From assembly GCF_016863435.1 (NCBI RefSeq), contig NZ_BOOW01000049.1, positions 1 through 64,000 on the forward strand: a stretch of DNA of 64,000 nucleotides. Reading direction: 5' to 3'. The position numbers were made by a program, and so were the translations under genes. Positions 43,021 through 52,979 of this stretch are shown piece by piece. The first letter of the stretch is position 1. Each line of letters starts with the position of its first letter. This DNA comes from Sinosporangium siamense (GTDB lineage: Bacteria; Actinomycetota; Actinomycetes; Streptosporangiales; Streptosporangiaceae). The notes beneath the pieces are model-generated. The model ran no database searches. It was not told where the DNA came from and worked only from the letters and a program-made list of their open reading frames with translations.

Positions 43021-46000
43021 CCAGCACCGGCCTTCTGCGGCCGGTGAGCATCGCAACCATAGAGCGGTCGGATGAAAGGGGCCGCTCCCCTCCCAGCACC
43101 GGCCTTCTGCGGCCGGTGAGCATCGCAACACCGAGGCGCATCGACATCAGGCCGAGGGCGTATCCCAGCACCGGCCTTCTGCGGCCGGTGAGCATCGCAA
43201 CATCGCGGGTGCGCTCACCGATGGGGCCGCTGCTGGTCCAGCACCGGCCTTCTGCGGCCGGTGAGCATCGCAACGAGGAGACGATGGCTGCGGGGCGCGA
43301 GCAGCCGACCAGCACCGGCCTTCTGCGGCCGGTGAGCATCGCAACCCGAACTGGATGACTCGATACTCCTCTGCCCCCTCCAGCACCGGCCTTCTGCGGC
43401 CGGTGAGCATCGCAACCGCGCGGCTCTGCGCCGTCGAGCGGCTTCGTCCGATCCAGCACCGGCCTTCTGCGGCCGGTGAGCATCGCAACAAACTTTCCGT
43501 GGTCTTTGTCGAGCAACCTTGCCGACCCAGCACCGGCCTTCTGCGGCCGGTGATCGCAACGTTGAGGAGCCGCTCGCCGCCGACGTCGAGCGGGCCAGCA
43601 CCGGCCTTCTGCGGCCGGTGAGCATCGCAACCTCACGCTCGCCACGTCGAGGCCGGCCGACATGCCCCCAGCACCGGCCTTCTGCGGCCGGTGAGCATCG
43701 CAACCGCCTCGCCTACAGCATCGAGTCCGACATCCTCGACCAGCACCGGCCTTCTGCGGCCGGTGAGCATCGCAACTCAAAGAGGTCCTGATCAAGCCCA
43801 AAGATGCGGACCAGCACCGGCCTTCTGCGGCCGGTGAGCATCGCAACTCGCTCTTGATCGCGGACCGGACCAGCTCTGTCCCCCAGCACCGGCCTTCTGC
43901 GGCCGGTGAGCATCGCAACCTCGGTGGGACCTACACGGCCACGCAGGACGCCGATCCAGCACCGGCCTTCTGCGGCCGGTGAGCATCGCAACCTGCGGCG
44001 AGCCCGAGCCGCCACCACTCCCCCCGCCCAGCACCGGCCTTCTGCGGCCGGTGAGCATCGCAACAAATGCATCGCTCGCTTCCGTGCTCGCTTGCACGGC
44101 CAGCACCGGCCTTCTGCGGCCGGTGAGCATCGCAACGGTGCACTGGAAGCGGCTCATCCAGCCGCCCCCGGCACCAGCACCGGCCTTCTGCGGCCGGTGA
44201 GCATCGCAACTACAGCACCTGGTATCAGCCCGCGGAGTAGCGCACCCCAGCACCGGCCTTCTGCGGCCGGTGAGCATCGCAACGCCAACAACATCAAAGA
44301 CCTCGCGAAACGCGGCCTCCAGCACCGGCCTTCTGCGGCCGGTGAGCATCGCAACTCATCTGTTACCAGGCGTGCTGTCGAGAGCGCATACCAGCACCGG
44401 CCTTCTGCGGCCGGTGAGCATCGCAACCTCCCCGGAGGCGATGGAGAGCAGCACATCGGCGTCCAGCACCGGCCTTCTGCGGCCGGTGAGCATCGCAACT
44501 GGCTGATTGCGTCGCCCATCCTGCTGGCGGCGGCGCCAGCACCGGCCTTCTGCGGCCGGTGAGCATCGCAACGCTCAGATGGCCCGTGAGGGCCGTTCGG
44601 GGGATGGTCCAGCACCGGCCTTCTGCGGCCGGTGAGCATCGCAACCGCCGAGCTGTTTGTTGAGGTGAGCTGATGGCCGGCCAGCACCGGCCTTCTGCGG
44701 CCGGTGAGCATCGCAACGACGACGAGCTCGCCACCACCGCGATGCGGGACTACCCCAGCACCGGCCTTCTGCGGCCGGTGAGCATCGCAACTCCATGACT
44801 ACCAGTCCTTCCATAAGAGTCAGTTCCAGCACCGGCCTTCTGCGGCCGGTGAGCATCGCAACCTGCAGCTCGTCACAAAGGCGTGGAGCGGCCTGCGCCA
44901 GCACCGGCCTTCTGCGGCCGGTGAGCATCGCAACGACTCGCTCCAGCCCGCGATCGACCGATTTACGGACCCCAGCACCGGCCTTCTGCGGCCGGTGAGC
45001 ATCGCAACCGGGAGAGGACGGCGGCGAGGTCGGCTACGCCGAGGCCCAGCACCGGCCCTTCGCGGCCGGTGAGCATCGCAACCGCCACGCTGGGCGAGAA
45101 CCTGACCGAGGCGATCGCCAGCACCGGCCCTTCGCGGCCGGTGAGCATCGCAACCAGCACGGTGCCCGGAGCTGCACCGCCGACGGCGGCGCCAGCACCG
45201 GCCCTTCGCGGCCGGTGAGCATCGCAACTTGCGGGCAGGTCGGCTCCGGCCGCGGTGGGTGTCCAGCACCGGCCCTTCGCGGCCGGTGAGCATCGCAACT
45301 CAAGGTGATGGCGGGCCCGACATCGGAGACCCGGCCAGCACCGGCCCTTCGCGGCCGGTGAGCATCGCAACGCAAAGACCGCCCCTCTTGCGAACCAGAT
45401 CATTGCCCCAGCACCGGCCCTTCGCGGCCGGTGAGCATCGCAACACCCCGGTGTCGATGAGACCGACGAGGGCTGCGGCTCCAGCACCGGCCCTTCGCGG
45501 CCGGTGAGCATCGCAACAGCTGCTGGACGCCGTCGATGAACAGCCAGAAGAAGTCCAGCACCGGCCCTTCGCGGCCGGTGAGCATCGCAACAACTCAGGC
45601 CACATTCCAGGCAAGGTCTGCCCTCACCAGCACCGGCCCTTCGCGGCCGGTGAGCATCGCAACTTGGTGGAGGTGGAGGTTGCGAATCGGGCAGTGGTCC
45701 CAGCACCGGCCCTTCGCGGCCGGTGAGCATCGCAACATGTGGTTTCTCCGTTCCTGCGTGCAGATGCGCCCCAGCACCGGCCCTTCGCGGCCGGTGAGCA
45801 TCGCAACCCTGATGTCATGACCGGCGAGCCGACAGGCCCTCGACCAGCACCGGCCCTTCGCGGCCGGTGAGCATCGCAACCAGCTTGTGGGGTAGTCCCA
45901 CAGGCGCGGCTCGGGTCCAGCACCGGCCCTTCGCGGCCGGTGAGCATCGCAACCGCCAGCCGTCAGGAACCGCTTACCCCCGCCCTTCCAGCACCGGCCC

Positions 46001-46526
46001 TTCGCGGCCGGTGAGCATCGCAACCAGCCCGATCACCAGGGCAATCCGGCTCACGCTCGTCCAGCACCGGCCTTCTGCGGCCGGTGAGCATCGCAACCCA
46101 GCAGGCCCAGCTCTTCAGCGCCCCACCAGGCACCAGCACCGGCCTTCTGCGGCCGGTGAGCATCGCAACGCCCGTGCCAACGAATGGATCATGTGCATCC
46201 AGTCAGCCCAGCACCGGCCTTCTGCGGCCGGTGAGCATCGCAACCAGCTGGAGGCCCGCTACCGGCGCAACCGGCACGAGCCAGCACCGGCCTTCTGTGG
46301 CCGGTGAGCATCGCAACGTTGACCCGAAGCTCAAGGAGCTGAGCCAAGCTCGCCCAGCACCGGCCTTCTGCGGCCGGTGAGCATCGCAACTCCACGGGCA
46401 ACCTCAGCGTGACCGGGTGGTGCCCGCCAGCACCGGCCTTCTGCGGCCGGTGAGCACCGCAACTGGCCCGGTTGTGGTCTTCTGAGCGGAGATATCCCCC
46501 CAGCACCGGCTCTCCGCAGCCGGTGA
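43021..46526 (+). CRISPR. Type I-C CRISPR array 1, 49 repeats in two variants
   Basis: 37-nt repeats (CCAGCACCGGC... to ...GAGCATCGCAAC) with spacers of 34-38 nt. The stem CACCGGCC/GGCCGGTG is constant; the hexaloop is TTCTGC (variant A) in repeats 1-28 (43021-45008), CTTCGC (variant B) in repeats 29-42 (45046-46024), and A again in repeats 43-48 (46061-46463). Repeat 8 (43527) lacks three bases, repeat 46 has loop TTCTGT, repeat 48 has one change, and repeat 49 (46500) is degenerate. Several spacers read as open frames (for example STGNLSVTGWCP after repeat 48's neighbour), as phage genes would. Transcribed rightward toward cas3. Confidence 0.95.
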
Positions 46527-46816
46527 CCCTCAAGGTCATCTACCCCGATGGGGGAGAAGGAGTCAGCGTCAGGTCTCAGCTACAGGTTACTAACACAGAG
46601 GCATGGCTGCTTTCCCAAACCGAGATGGGACGCCCAGCGTAGTAACGGTAGCAGTTAGCCCAGAATGTTCGATTCGGGAAATCGGTAGTCAACAACGCCT
46701 AATAGCTGCTGATATTGGTCAAACATGGACTAAGACTCCCGTGTGTTGAGTAGCGATGAAAATGTCAGTGCGATCCCCTACAGTGCGTGTCGCTCGCGGA
46801 TTTCAGAAGGAGCGAC
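46527..46816. other. Region between array 1 and cas3
   Basis: 290 bp, more AT-rich than the cas genes, with no coding frame. It must hold the cas promoter, but I cannot assign a convincing -35/-10 pair. Confidence 0.4.
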
Positions 46817-48991
46817 ATGGCCGATCGGTTATGGGCACACAGCGCAAGAGGCGGTGACGGGGTTCGCCACGAACTTGGCGACCACCTGCGTGGCACGGCA
46901 TCCCGCGCAGGTCTTTTCGGTCAGCCCTTCGACGCCGGCCCGCTGGCTGCGCATTGCGGCTTGGTGCACGATGTCGGAAAAGGCAGCTGTGATTGGCAAA
47001 AACGCCTGATCCGCGCAGAAAGCCACGGCGGCCGAGTAGGAGGCATGCACAAGCACGCCGGCACTTGGCTGCTGGACCAGCAAGGTCTAGGGATCATGGC
47101 GGCGATCGTGTTCGGCCATCACGGCGGCCTACCCAATCCGACCAGGCTTAAGGCGGAGTTGGAGTTCGCCGACAACCACCCCTTGGTGGCCGAGGCGATC
47201 CAGCGGGTGGCGGAGATCGTGCCCGAGATCCACCTGCCGGGCCCGATCACGCTGCCCGCATGGTTGCCAGAGGCAGTGGAGGCAGACCCCTACGCTCTGG
47301 ATCTTCTGGTGCGGATGGTCTACAGCACCGTCGTGGACGCCGACTACCTTGACACCGAAGCGCATTTCGAAGGCGTCGCCCGCTCGCCGCATCCGGCAAG
47401 TGCCGCCGACCTGGTCGAGCGTTACGAACAGGGAAGACTCGAAGCGCTCGCCCGCTTCAAGGCGTCGCCCGTCGACGCTCAGCGGCAGGAGGTCTACGCC
47501 CAAGCAGTCGAGGCCGCTGCCGGCCCGGGCGGTATCTACCGCCTGCCTGCCCCGACCGGATCCGGCAAGACGTTTGCCAGCGGCGGTTTCGCCCTGCATC
47601 ATGCGCGCCGCCACGGTATGAAGAGGGTCATCGTGGCGGTGCCGTTCATGTCGATCACCGAGCAGAACGCCGCAGTCTTCCGTGATCTGCTGGACCGCCC
47701 CGGCGAAGATCCGGTCGTTCTTGAGCACCACAGCGGCATAGACCTCGACGACGGCGCGCCCGGCAGGCGCTGGCAGCGGCTGGCGGCCGAGAACTGGGAT
47801 GCACCGGTGGTCATCACCACGACCGTCCGCCTGTTTGAATCGCTGTTCAGCAATAAACCTGCAGCGATGCGCCGTGTGCACCGGATGGCTGGATCGGTCA
47901 TCGTGCTCGACGAGGTCCAGGCTCTTCCCGACCGCCTTCTCATCCCGATCGTATCGGCGCTTCGCACGCTGACCGAGCGATTCGGCACCACCGTACTGCT
48001 CGCATCCGCCACTCAGCCGCCTTTCGAGTTGCTCAGCCCCCTGCACAGTGCATCCATCCACGACGTGATCGCCCAACCCAAGCCGCTGTACAAGGCGTTG
48101 AACCGCGTGCAATACCGCTGGCTATTGGACCCCAAACCGACGATGGCCGAGATCGCCCAGCAGATTGCGGCGGAACCTCAGGCACTCGCGGTGGTCAACA
48201 CGACCAAGGACGCCCACCGCCTTCACCGGCTTGTCGAAGAAGAGCGGTCCGCCCTGCACCTGTCGACCCGGATGGCAGCAGCCCACCGGCGCAAGACCTT
48301 GGAGAAGGCGAAGCAACACCTCGCCAAGGGCCTGCCCATCACGCTGATCAGTACACAATTGGTGGAAGCAGGAGTCGACCTGGACTTCCCGGCAGGCTTC
48401 CGGGCCTACGCCTCAGCCGACGCGATGCAGCAGGCCGCCGGACGGGTCAACCGAAGCGGACACCTCACCAGCGGCTATGTGACGATCTTCGACCCGGAGG
48501 ACGGCAACCAGGCCGCCGGACGGATCTACGGAGCGGCCCTTGAGGCGACACGAGACCGCTTCGGCCCGCACTGCCCGCCCGACGACCTGGACGCTCTTGA
48601 GGCCTACTACCGCGCCCGCTTCGACTTCCACAACGTCGAACAGCAAGGCCAGGAGATCCAAGCCGAGCGCCGCGTCCACGACTTCCCCAAGGTGGCCGAC
48701 TTGTTCCGCATGATCGACGAGTGGACCGTTCCCGTGGCGGTCCACTACGGCGACACCGACCAGCTGGAACGCATCCTCGCCCACCTACGCGCCGGACACC
48801 CGGGCTCGGCGACTCAGCTGCGGGCCCTGCGGCCGTACATGGCGACCCTCCCTCGTGCCCTCGCCTTCCGCGCGGTCGAGGAAGGCCTGGCCGCCCCGGT
48901 CATCGGAGACCTCATCGAATGGCTGGGCGACTACCACCCGCAACGAGGTATCGAGATGACAACCCCCGACCCCCAGGAGCTGGTGTTTTGA
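46817..48991 (+). CDS. cas3: CRISPR helicase-nuclease Cas3 (HD fused, type I-C)
   Basis: A 724-aa protein joining an N-terminal HD nuclease (H51-D52 in LVHDVGKG, later FGHHGG) to a superfamily 2 helicase: Walker A APTGSGKT (about 245-252), the DEAD-like box LDEVQALP (about 365), motif III LLASATQPP and motif VI QQAAGRVNRSG. Cas3 is recruited to a Cascade-marked target and shreds the DNA. ATG 46817 is preferred over an earlier GTG because AAGGAG precedes it. It is the first gene of an operon; its stop overlaps the cas5 start (TTGA). Confidence 0.95.
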   Translation: MADRLWAHSARGGDGVRHELGDHLRGTASRAGLFGQPFDAGPLAAHCGLVHDVGKGSCDWQKRLIRAESHGGRVGGMHKHAGTWLLDQQGLGIMAAIVFGHHGGLPNPTRLKAELEFADNHPLVAEAIQRVAEIVPEIHLPGPITLPAWLPEAVEADPYALDLLVRMVYSTVVDADYLDTEAHFEGVARSPHPASAADLVERYEQGRLEALARFKASPVDAQRQEVYAQAVEAAAGPGGIYRLPAPTGSGKTFASGGFALHHARRHGMKRVIVAVPFMSITEQNAAVFRDLLDRPGEDPVVLEHHSGIDLDDGAPGRRWQRLAAENWDAPVVITTTVRLFESLFSNKPAAMRRVHRMAGSVIVLDEVQALPDRLLIPIVSALRTLTERFGTTVLLASATQPPFELLSPLHSASIHDVIAQPKPLYKALNRVQYRWLLDPKPTMAEIAQQIAAEPQALAVVNTTKDAHRLHRLVEEERSALHLSTRMAAAHRRKTLEKAKQHLAKGLPITLISTQLVEAGVDLDFPAGFRAYASADAMQQAAGRVNRSGHLTSGYVTIFDPEDGNQAAGRIYGAALEATRDRFGPHCPPDDLDALEAYYRARFDFHNVEQQGQEIQAERRVHDFPKVADLFRMIDEWTVPVAVHYGDTDQLERILAHLRAGHPGSATQLRALRPYMATLPRALAFRAVEEGLAAPVIGDLIEWLGDYHPQRGIEMTTPDPQELVF

Positions 48992-49674
48992 CGACAGCCC
49001 GTTCCCAGCCCACACCGCTGGTAGTGGAAGTGGAAGGCCCCTATGCCTGCTTCACCCGACCTGAGTTCAAAACCGAGCGCCTGAGCTATCCGGTGATGAC
49101 CCCGTCGGCCGCCAGAGGACTCCTCGAAGCGATCTTCTGGAAGTCGGAGTTCGACTACCGGATCGAACAGATCGACGTGCTGAAACCCATCCGCTGGACG
49201 TCGATCCGCCGCAACGAGGTCTCCTCCATGCTGACCATGAACTGGATTCGGGAGGCGATGGCAGACATCTCCGTCCGCTTCGACGCCGAAACCGACCGGG
49301 ACCAGCGCAACATGGTGTGCCTGCGCGACGTCGCATACCGCATCCACGCCCAGGTCGACCTGCGCCCCCACGCAACCGATCCAGAGGCCAAGTACCGCGA
49401 CCAGTTCAGACGCAGAGTCACACGCGGCGCCTGCTTCTCCCAGCCGTTCCTCGGGGTGCGGGAGTTCTCAGCCTCCTTCGGCCCGCCCACCGCCCGCCCG
49501 CCGATCCCACACTCTGAGGTACTCGGCGTGATGCTGCACACCATCGAGTACGGCGAAGCCGGCGAAACCTACCGCTGGTTCATGGCCGAGATCCAAAACG
49601 GCGTCCTGGTCGTGCCACCCCAGGGCGCCGAACTCCCGGGCAGCGGGGCCGTGAGAGTCGGAGGACGGCGGTGA
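48988..49674 (+). CDS. cas5: Cas5c (Cas5d), crRNA-processing Cascade subunit
   Basis: A 228-aa RAMP protein: PLVVEVEGPYACFTRPEFKTERLSYPVMTPSAARGLLEAIFWK at the start is the Cas5d signature, with KPIRWTSIRRNEV after it and a glycine-rich end. In type I-C no cas6 exists, and Cas5c cuts the pre-crRNA at the base of the repeat hairpin and caps the 5' handle. The absence of cas6 here agrees. Start is TTG 48988, overlapping cas3, with AGGAG upstream. Confidence 0.93.
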   Translation: MTTARSQPTPLVVEVEGPYACFTRPEFKTERLSYPVMTPSAARGLLEAIFWKSEFDYRIEQIDVLKPIRWTSIRRNEVSSMLTMNWIREAMADISVRFDAETDRDQRNMVCLRDVAYRIHAQVDLRPHATDPEAKYRDQFRRRVTRGACFSQPFLGVREFSASFGPPTARPPIPHSEVLGVMLHTIEYGEAGETYRWFMAEIQNGVLVVPPQGAELPGSGAVRVGGRR

Positions 49675-49678
49675 ACCC

Positions 49679-51409
49679 ATGCTGATCAGGGCTCTCGCCG
49701 AGCATGCGGGTCACCGTACCGACCTGCCCGCACCGTACTACCGCCGGCGCAGCGTGCGCTGGGCCCTCGACCTGACCCCCGACGGCAGGCCGCGCGGCAA
49801 CAGGCTGATCGATCTGAGCACGGCCGAAGCCAAGGCGGGACAGCTGATGGCCACCCCTTATGTGCAGCGGTCCGGCGTCGCGCCACCGCCGTTCCTTCTC
49901 ACCGACACCCTGCAATACGTGCTGGCCATGCCCAAAGACGACAGCGACAAGCAGGCCGCCGAGGCCGAACGCCGCGCTGAACACTTCGCCGAGCTGATCG
50001 CCCGATGGGCTGCCGACGAGCCGCTTGCCACGCCGGTGCTCCGCTTCCTCCAAAGCGGCGCCCACCTGCGTGTCGGAATCCCCGAGGACGCGAAACCGAC
50101 AGACGTCGTGGCGATCAGAACTGACCACGGCTGGGTCCACGACCTGCCCTCGGCGGTAACCGCATGGGGATACATCGTCCGCGAGCGGAAAAGCTCGGAC
50201 GGTGGCGAGGGCATATGCCTGGTCTGCGGGCAGCCGGGATCGCTGCTGGACACCATTCCCGAACCCGTCAAACCCGGCGCCATCCCTGTTGCCGACGGCC
50301 GCGGCCGAGACGCCCAACTGGTGTCGATCAACAAGAGCGCGCAAGGCCGGGGCGGGACAACCCAGCTGGCCAACACCCCCATCTGCGACCTGTGCGGCGG
50401 CTCGGCCATGTCGGCGCTGAACGCGCTGCTGGCCGACCCCCACCACCACTCCCGCGGCACCGACAGCGTCCTTGCGTGGTGGCTGCGCCGCCCGGCGCCG
50501 ATCTCCCCGCTCGGCGCGGTCCGCAAGGCGGTCCCGCAGGAGGTCAACGCGATCATCGAGCAGGTACGGCTCGCGCCCGATCGGCGAGCCCCCTGGCTTG
50601 ACAGCAACTTCTTCTATGCGGTCACTCTGTCGGCCAACCAGAGCCGCGTCGTCGTCCGCGACTACATCGACGTCCCGCTGATCGAACTGTGCGAGAGCGT
50701 CGACGCCTGGTTCACCGACCACGCCATGACCGACCCGCGCCTCGACGGACCCCAGCGTGTGCCGCTCTGGCGCATGGTGGCGGCGCTGGGCAGGTTCGGC
50801 GACCCGGAATACGTCAAAGGCAGCTCCCCGCCATCGGCCGAACGTGACCTCCTGGCCGCCGCCCTGCGCAACAAGCGGCTTCCCGCCTACCTGCTGCCCC
50901 GCCTCATCCAGCGCATCCGCGCCGACGGCCGTACCGACCTGCCCCGAGCCGCCCTGCTGAGGTTGCTGCTCGTGCGTGCCGACCCCGCCATGAAGGAGAT
51001 CCTGTTGGAAAGCCTCAACCTCGATGCCACCGACCCCGCCTACCTGTCCGGACGGATCTTCGCCGTCATGGAGAACATCCAGCGGACCGCCCTGGACAAC
51101 ATCAACACCACCATCGGTGACAAGTTCTTCGCAGCCGCCATGGGCAGGCCCCTGGCTGTACTGACCATGCTCCGCAAGAACTCCGTCGGCCACCTGCGCC
51201 GGCTCCGCGGCTCCAAACGAGCCGCCGGCATCGCACTGGACAGGCGCCTGGACGAGCTGTTCAGCAGGTTCACCACCGACCTTCCCGCCGTGCTGGACCT
51301 GCCCGGCCAAGGCCGGTTCATGCTCGGCTACCACCAGCAGCGCGCCCACGACCGCGAAGCCGCCCGCGCCACCGCCCGCGGAAACGACACCCCACCCGAA
51401 CCCGCCTGA
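49679..51409 (+). CDS. cas8c: Cas8c (Csd1), large Cascade subunit
   Basis: A 576-aa Csd1-family protein. Visible marks: a zinc-type pair C180/C183 (CLVCG), the LVSINKSAQGRGGTTQLANT segment, a second pair C236/C239 (CDLCG), SALNALLADPHH, and the C-terminal YLSGRIFAVMENIQ ... INTTIGDKFFAAAMGRPLAV block. Cas8c reads the PAM and opens DNA. ATG 49679 lies four bases after the cas5 stop. The last 139 codons may also be translated separately as Cas11c. Confidence 0.93.
   Translation: MLIRALAEHAGHRTDLPAPYYRRRSVRWALDLTPDGRPRGNRLIDLSTAEAKAGQLMATPYVQRSGVAPPPFLLTDTLQYVLAMPKDDSDKQAAEAERRAEHFAELIARWAADEPLATPVLRFLQSGAHLRVGIPEDAKPTDVVAIRTDHGWVHDLPSAVTAWGYIVRERKSSDGGEGICLVCGQPGSLLDTIPEPVKPGAIPVADGRGRDAQLVSINKSAQGRGGTTQLANTPICDLCGGSAMSALNALLADPHHHSRGTDSVLAWWLRRPAPISPLGAVRKAVPQEVNAIIEQVRLAPDRRAPWLDSNFFYAVTLSANQSRVVVRDYIDVPLIELCESVDAWFTDHAMTDPRLDGPQRVPLWRMVAALGRFGDPEYVKGSSPPSAERDLLAAALRNKRLPAYLLPRLIQRIRADGRTDLPRAALLRLLLVRADPAMKEILLESLNLDATDPAYLSGRIFAVMENIQRTALDNINTTIGDKFFAAAMGRPLAVLTMLRKNSVGHLRRLRGSKRAAGIALDRRLDELFSRFTTDLPAVLDLPGQGRFMLGYHQQRAHDREAARATARGNDTPPEPA
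50990..51409 (+). CDS. Predicted internal translation product Cas11c
   Basis: In-frame ATG at codon 438 of cas8c would give a 139-aa C-terminal protein beginning MKEILLESLN and followed by the YLSGRIFAVMENIQ block. In studied type I-C systems the Cas11c small subunit arises by internal initiation within cas8c at this position, and Cascade needs it. Only a weak Shine-Dalgarno (TGAGG, too far upstream) is visible, so the start is uncertain. Confidence 0.4.
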   Translation: MKEILLESLNLDATDPAYLSGRIFAVMENIQRTALDNINTTIGDKFFAAAMGRPLAVLTMLRKNSVGHLRRLRGSKRAAGIALDRRLDELFSRFTTDLPAVLDLPGQGRFMLGYHQQRAHDREAARATARGNDTPPEPA

Positions 51410-51450
51410 CCACCTTCACCATCCCCCCGACCATGAAGGGACCCTTCCCG

Positions 51451-52311
51451 ATGAGCACGCACCTGGACCCCGGCCGCAAGCACGACTTCGCCTTCCTGTT
51501 CGACGTACGCGACGGCAACCCCAACGGCGACCCCGACGCCGGAGGCATGCCCCGCATCGACCCCGAAACCGGCCAGGGCCTGGTCACCGACGTGGCGATC
51601 AAACGCAAGATCCGCAACATGGTCGCGCTGCTGCAGGAGGGCAAACCCGGCTACGACATCTACGTCGAAGCCGGGGTAGCCCTCAACGCCCAGCACGAGC
51701 GTGCCTACGCCGCCCTCAACCTCGACCCCAAGCAGCGACGCAAATCCGAGGCCGAGGCGCAGCAGTGGATGTGCCAGACCTTCTACGACGTGCGCATGTT
51801 CGGCGCCGTCATGAGCACCGGCACCAAGCCGTGCGGCCGGGTGCAGGGCCCCATGCAGCTCACGTTCTCCCGCTCCGTCGACGCGGTCCTCCCTCAGGAG
51901 CACGGCATCACCCGAGTCACCCAGACCCGCCAGAGCGACATCGACAAGGGCGAGTCCACCGAGATGGGCAACAAGCACATGGTCCCTTACGGGCTCTACC
52001 TCGGCTACGGCCACTTCAGCGCCCCGCTGGCCCGCCGTACCGGGGTGGGGGAGCAGGACCTGGACACCTTCTGGCGCAGCCTGACGATGATGTTCGAGCA
52101 CGACCGCGCCTCCACACGCGGTGAGATGGCACTGCGTGGGCTGTATGTGTTCAGCCACGACGACGCATTCGGCCGTGCACCCTCCCACGAACTGTTCAGC
52201 CGCATCGAGATCCCGCCGACGAACGGTACGCCCCGCTCGTTTGCGGACTATACGGTCGCGGTCGCCAACGACCTGCCGGAGGGTGTCACCCTCACCAGGC
52301 TCGTGGGATGA
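51451..52311 (+). CDS. cas7: Cas7 (Csd2), crRNA backbone subunit
   Basis: A 286-aa Csd2 protein. KHDFAFLFDVRDGNPNGDPDAGG at the start is diagnostic; VTDVAIKRKIRNMV, MSTGTKPCGRVQGPMQLTFSRS and GNKHMVPYGLYLGYGHFSAPLA follow as in the family. Six or seven copies coat the crRNA spacer. I choose ATG 51451, nine bases after GAAGGGA; an upstream ATG (51433) lacks a ribosome site. Confidence 0.94.
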   Translation: MSTHLDPGRKHDFAFLFDVRDGNPNGDPDAGGMPRIDPETGQGLVTDVAIKRKIRNMVALLQEGKPGYDIYVEAGVALNAQHERAYAALNLDPKQRRKSEAEAQQWMCQTFYDVRMFGAVMSTGTKPCGRVQGPMQLTFSRSVDAVLPQEHGITRVTQTRQSDIDKGESTEMGNKHMVPYGLYLGYGHFSAPLARRTGVGEQDLDTFWRSLTMMFEHDRASTRGEMALRGLYVFSHDDAFGRAPSHELFSRIEIPPTNGTPRSFADYTVAVANDLPEGVTLTRLVG

Positions 52312-52979
52312 ACCGATCGCACCCTCAGGCGTTCATGGCCGGCAATCCGGTGCAGCAGGTCACCTTGTCCTCGTTGGAGCACTACGCCTACTGTCCTCGG
52401 CAGGCAGGGCTGATCCTGCTTGAGGACGGCTACGCCGACGATGCGGCCACCGTACGAGGCACCCTTATGCATCAGCGGGTGCACGAGCCGGGGCACGAGA
52501 CGCGTGGTGCGATCCGGACTCTGCGTGCACTGCCCGTGTGGCACGACGAGCTTGGGCTTGTTGGTGTATGCGACGCCGTTGAGATCTACCACAGTGGTCG
52601 CATCGTGCCCATCGAGCACAAATCCGGTGCCTACGTTCCGGAGGGTCCTGCGGACATCCAGGTGGCGGGGCAGGCCATGTGCCTGGAGGCCATGTTCCGG
52701 CGCCCCGTTCCGCAAGGCGTGATCTACTCCGGCGCCGATCGCCGCAGGCACACCGTCACCATCGACGCAACCCTCCGCCGGCGCGTCACCGATCTTGCGG
52801 AGTCGGTCAGGCGCATCCTCATCGCGATGGCCCTTCCCGCCGCGCCTGCCGACCAGCGGTGCCGGCGGTGCTCGATGCGCGACATGTGCATGCCCCGTGT
52901 GCTGGCCCGCGCCCAGGCGTTCGCCAAGGCGGCCTCGACGCTGTTCACCCCGCAACCGGAAGCGGCATGGGATGACTGA
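52308..52979 (+). CDS. cas4: Cas4 exonuclease (adaptation)
   Basis: A 223-aa RecB-like Cas4. LSSLEHYAYCPRQAGLIL carries the first iron-sulfur Cys, and CRRCSMRDMC the other three. The nuclease core shows GTLMHQRVHEPG, LGLVGVCDAVEIYH and IPIEHKSG (Asp, Glu, Lys present). Cas4 trims prespacers and checks the PAM with Cas1-Cas2. ATG overlaps cas7 by four bases; cas1 overlaps its end by eight. Confidence 0.94.
   Translation: MNRSHPQAFMAGNPVQQVTLSSLEHYAYCPRQAGLILLEDGYADDAATVRGTLMHQRVHEPGHETRGAIRTLRALPVWHDELGLVGVCDAVEIYHSGRIVPIEHKSGAYVPEGPADIQVAGQAMCLEAMFRRPVPQGVIYSGADRRRHTVTIDATLRRRVTDLAESVRRILIAMALPAAPADQRCRRCSMRDMCMPRVLARAQAFAKAASTLFTPQPEAAWDD

Noticed and set aside
42959-46539. Many long frames on both strands across the CRISPR array with repeated CSPAAEGRCW or STGLLRPVSIAT segments
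   Set aside because: They are translations of the CRISPR repeat, whose length and lack of stops keep frames open; they are not proteins.
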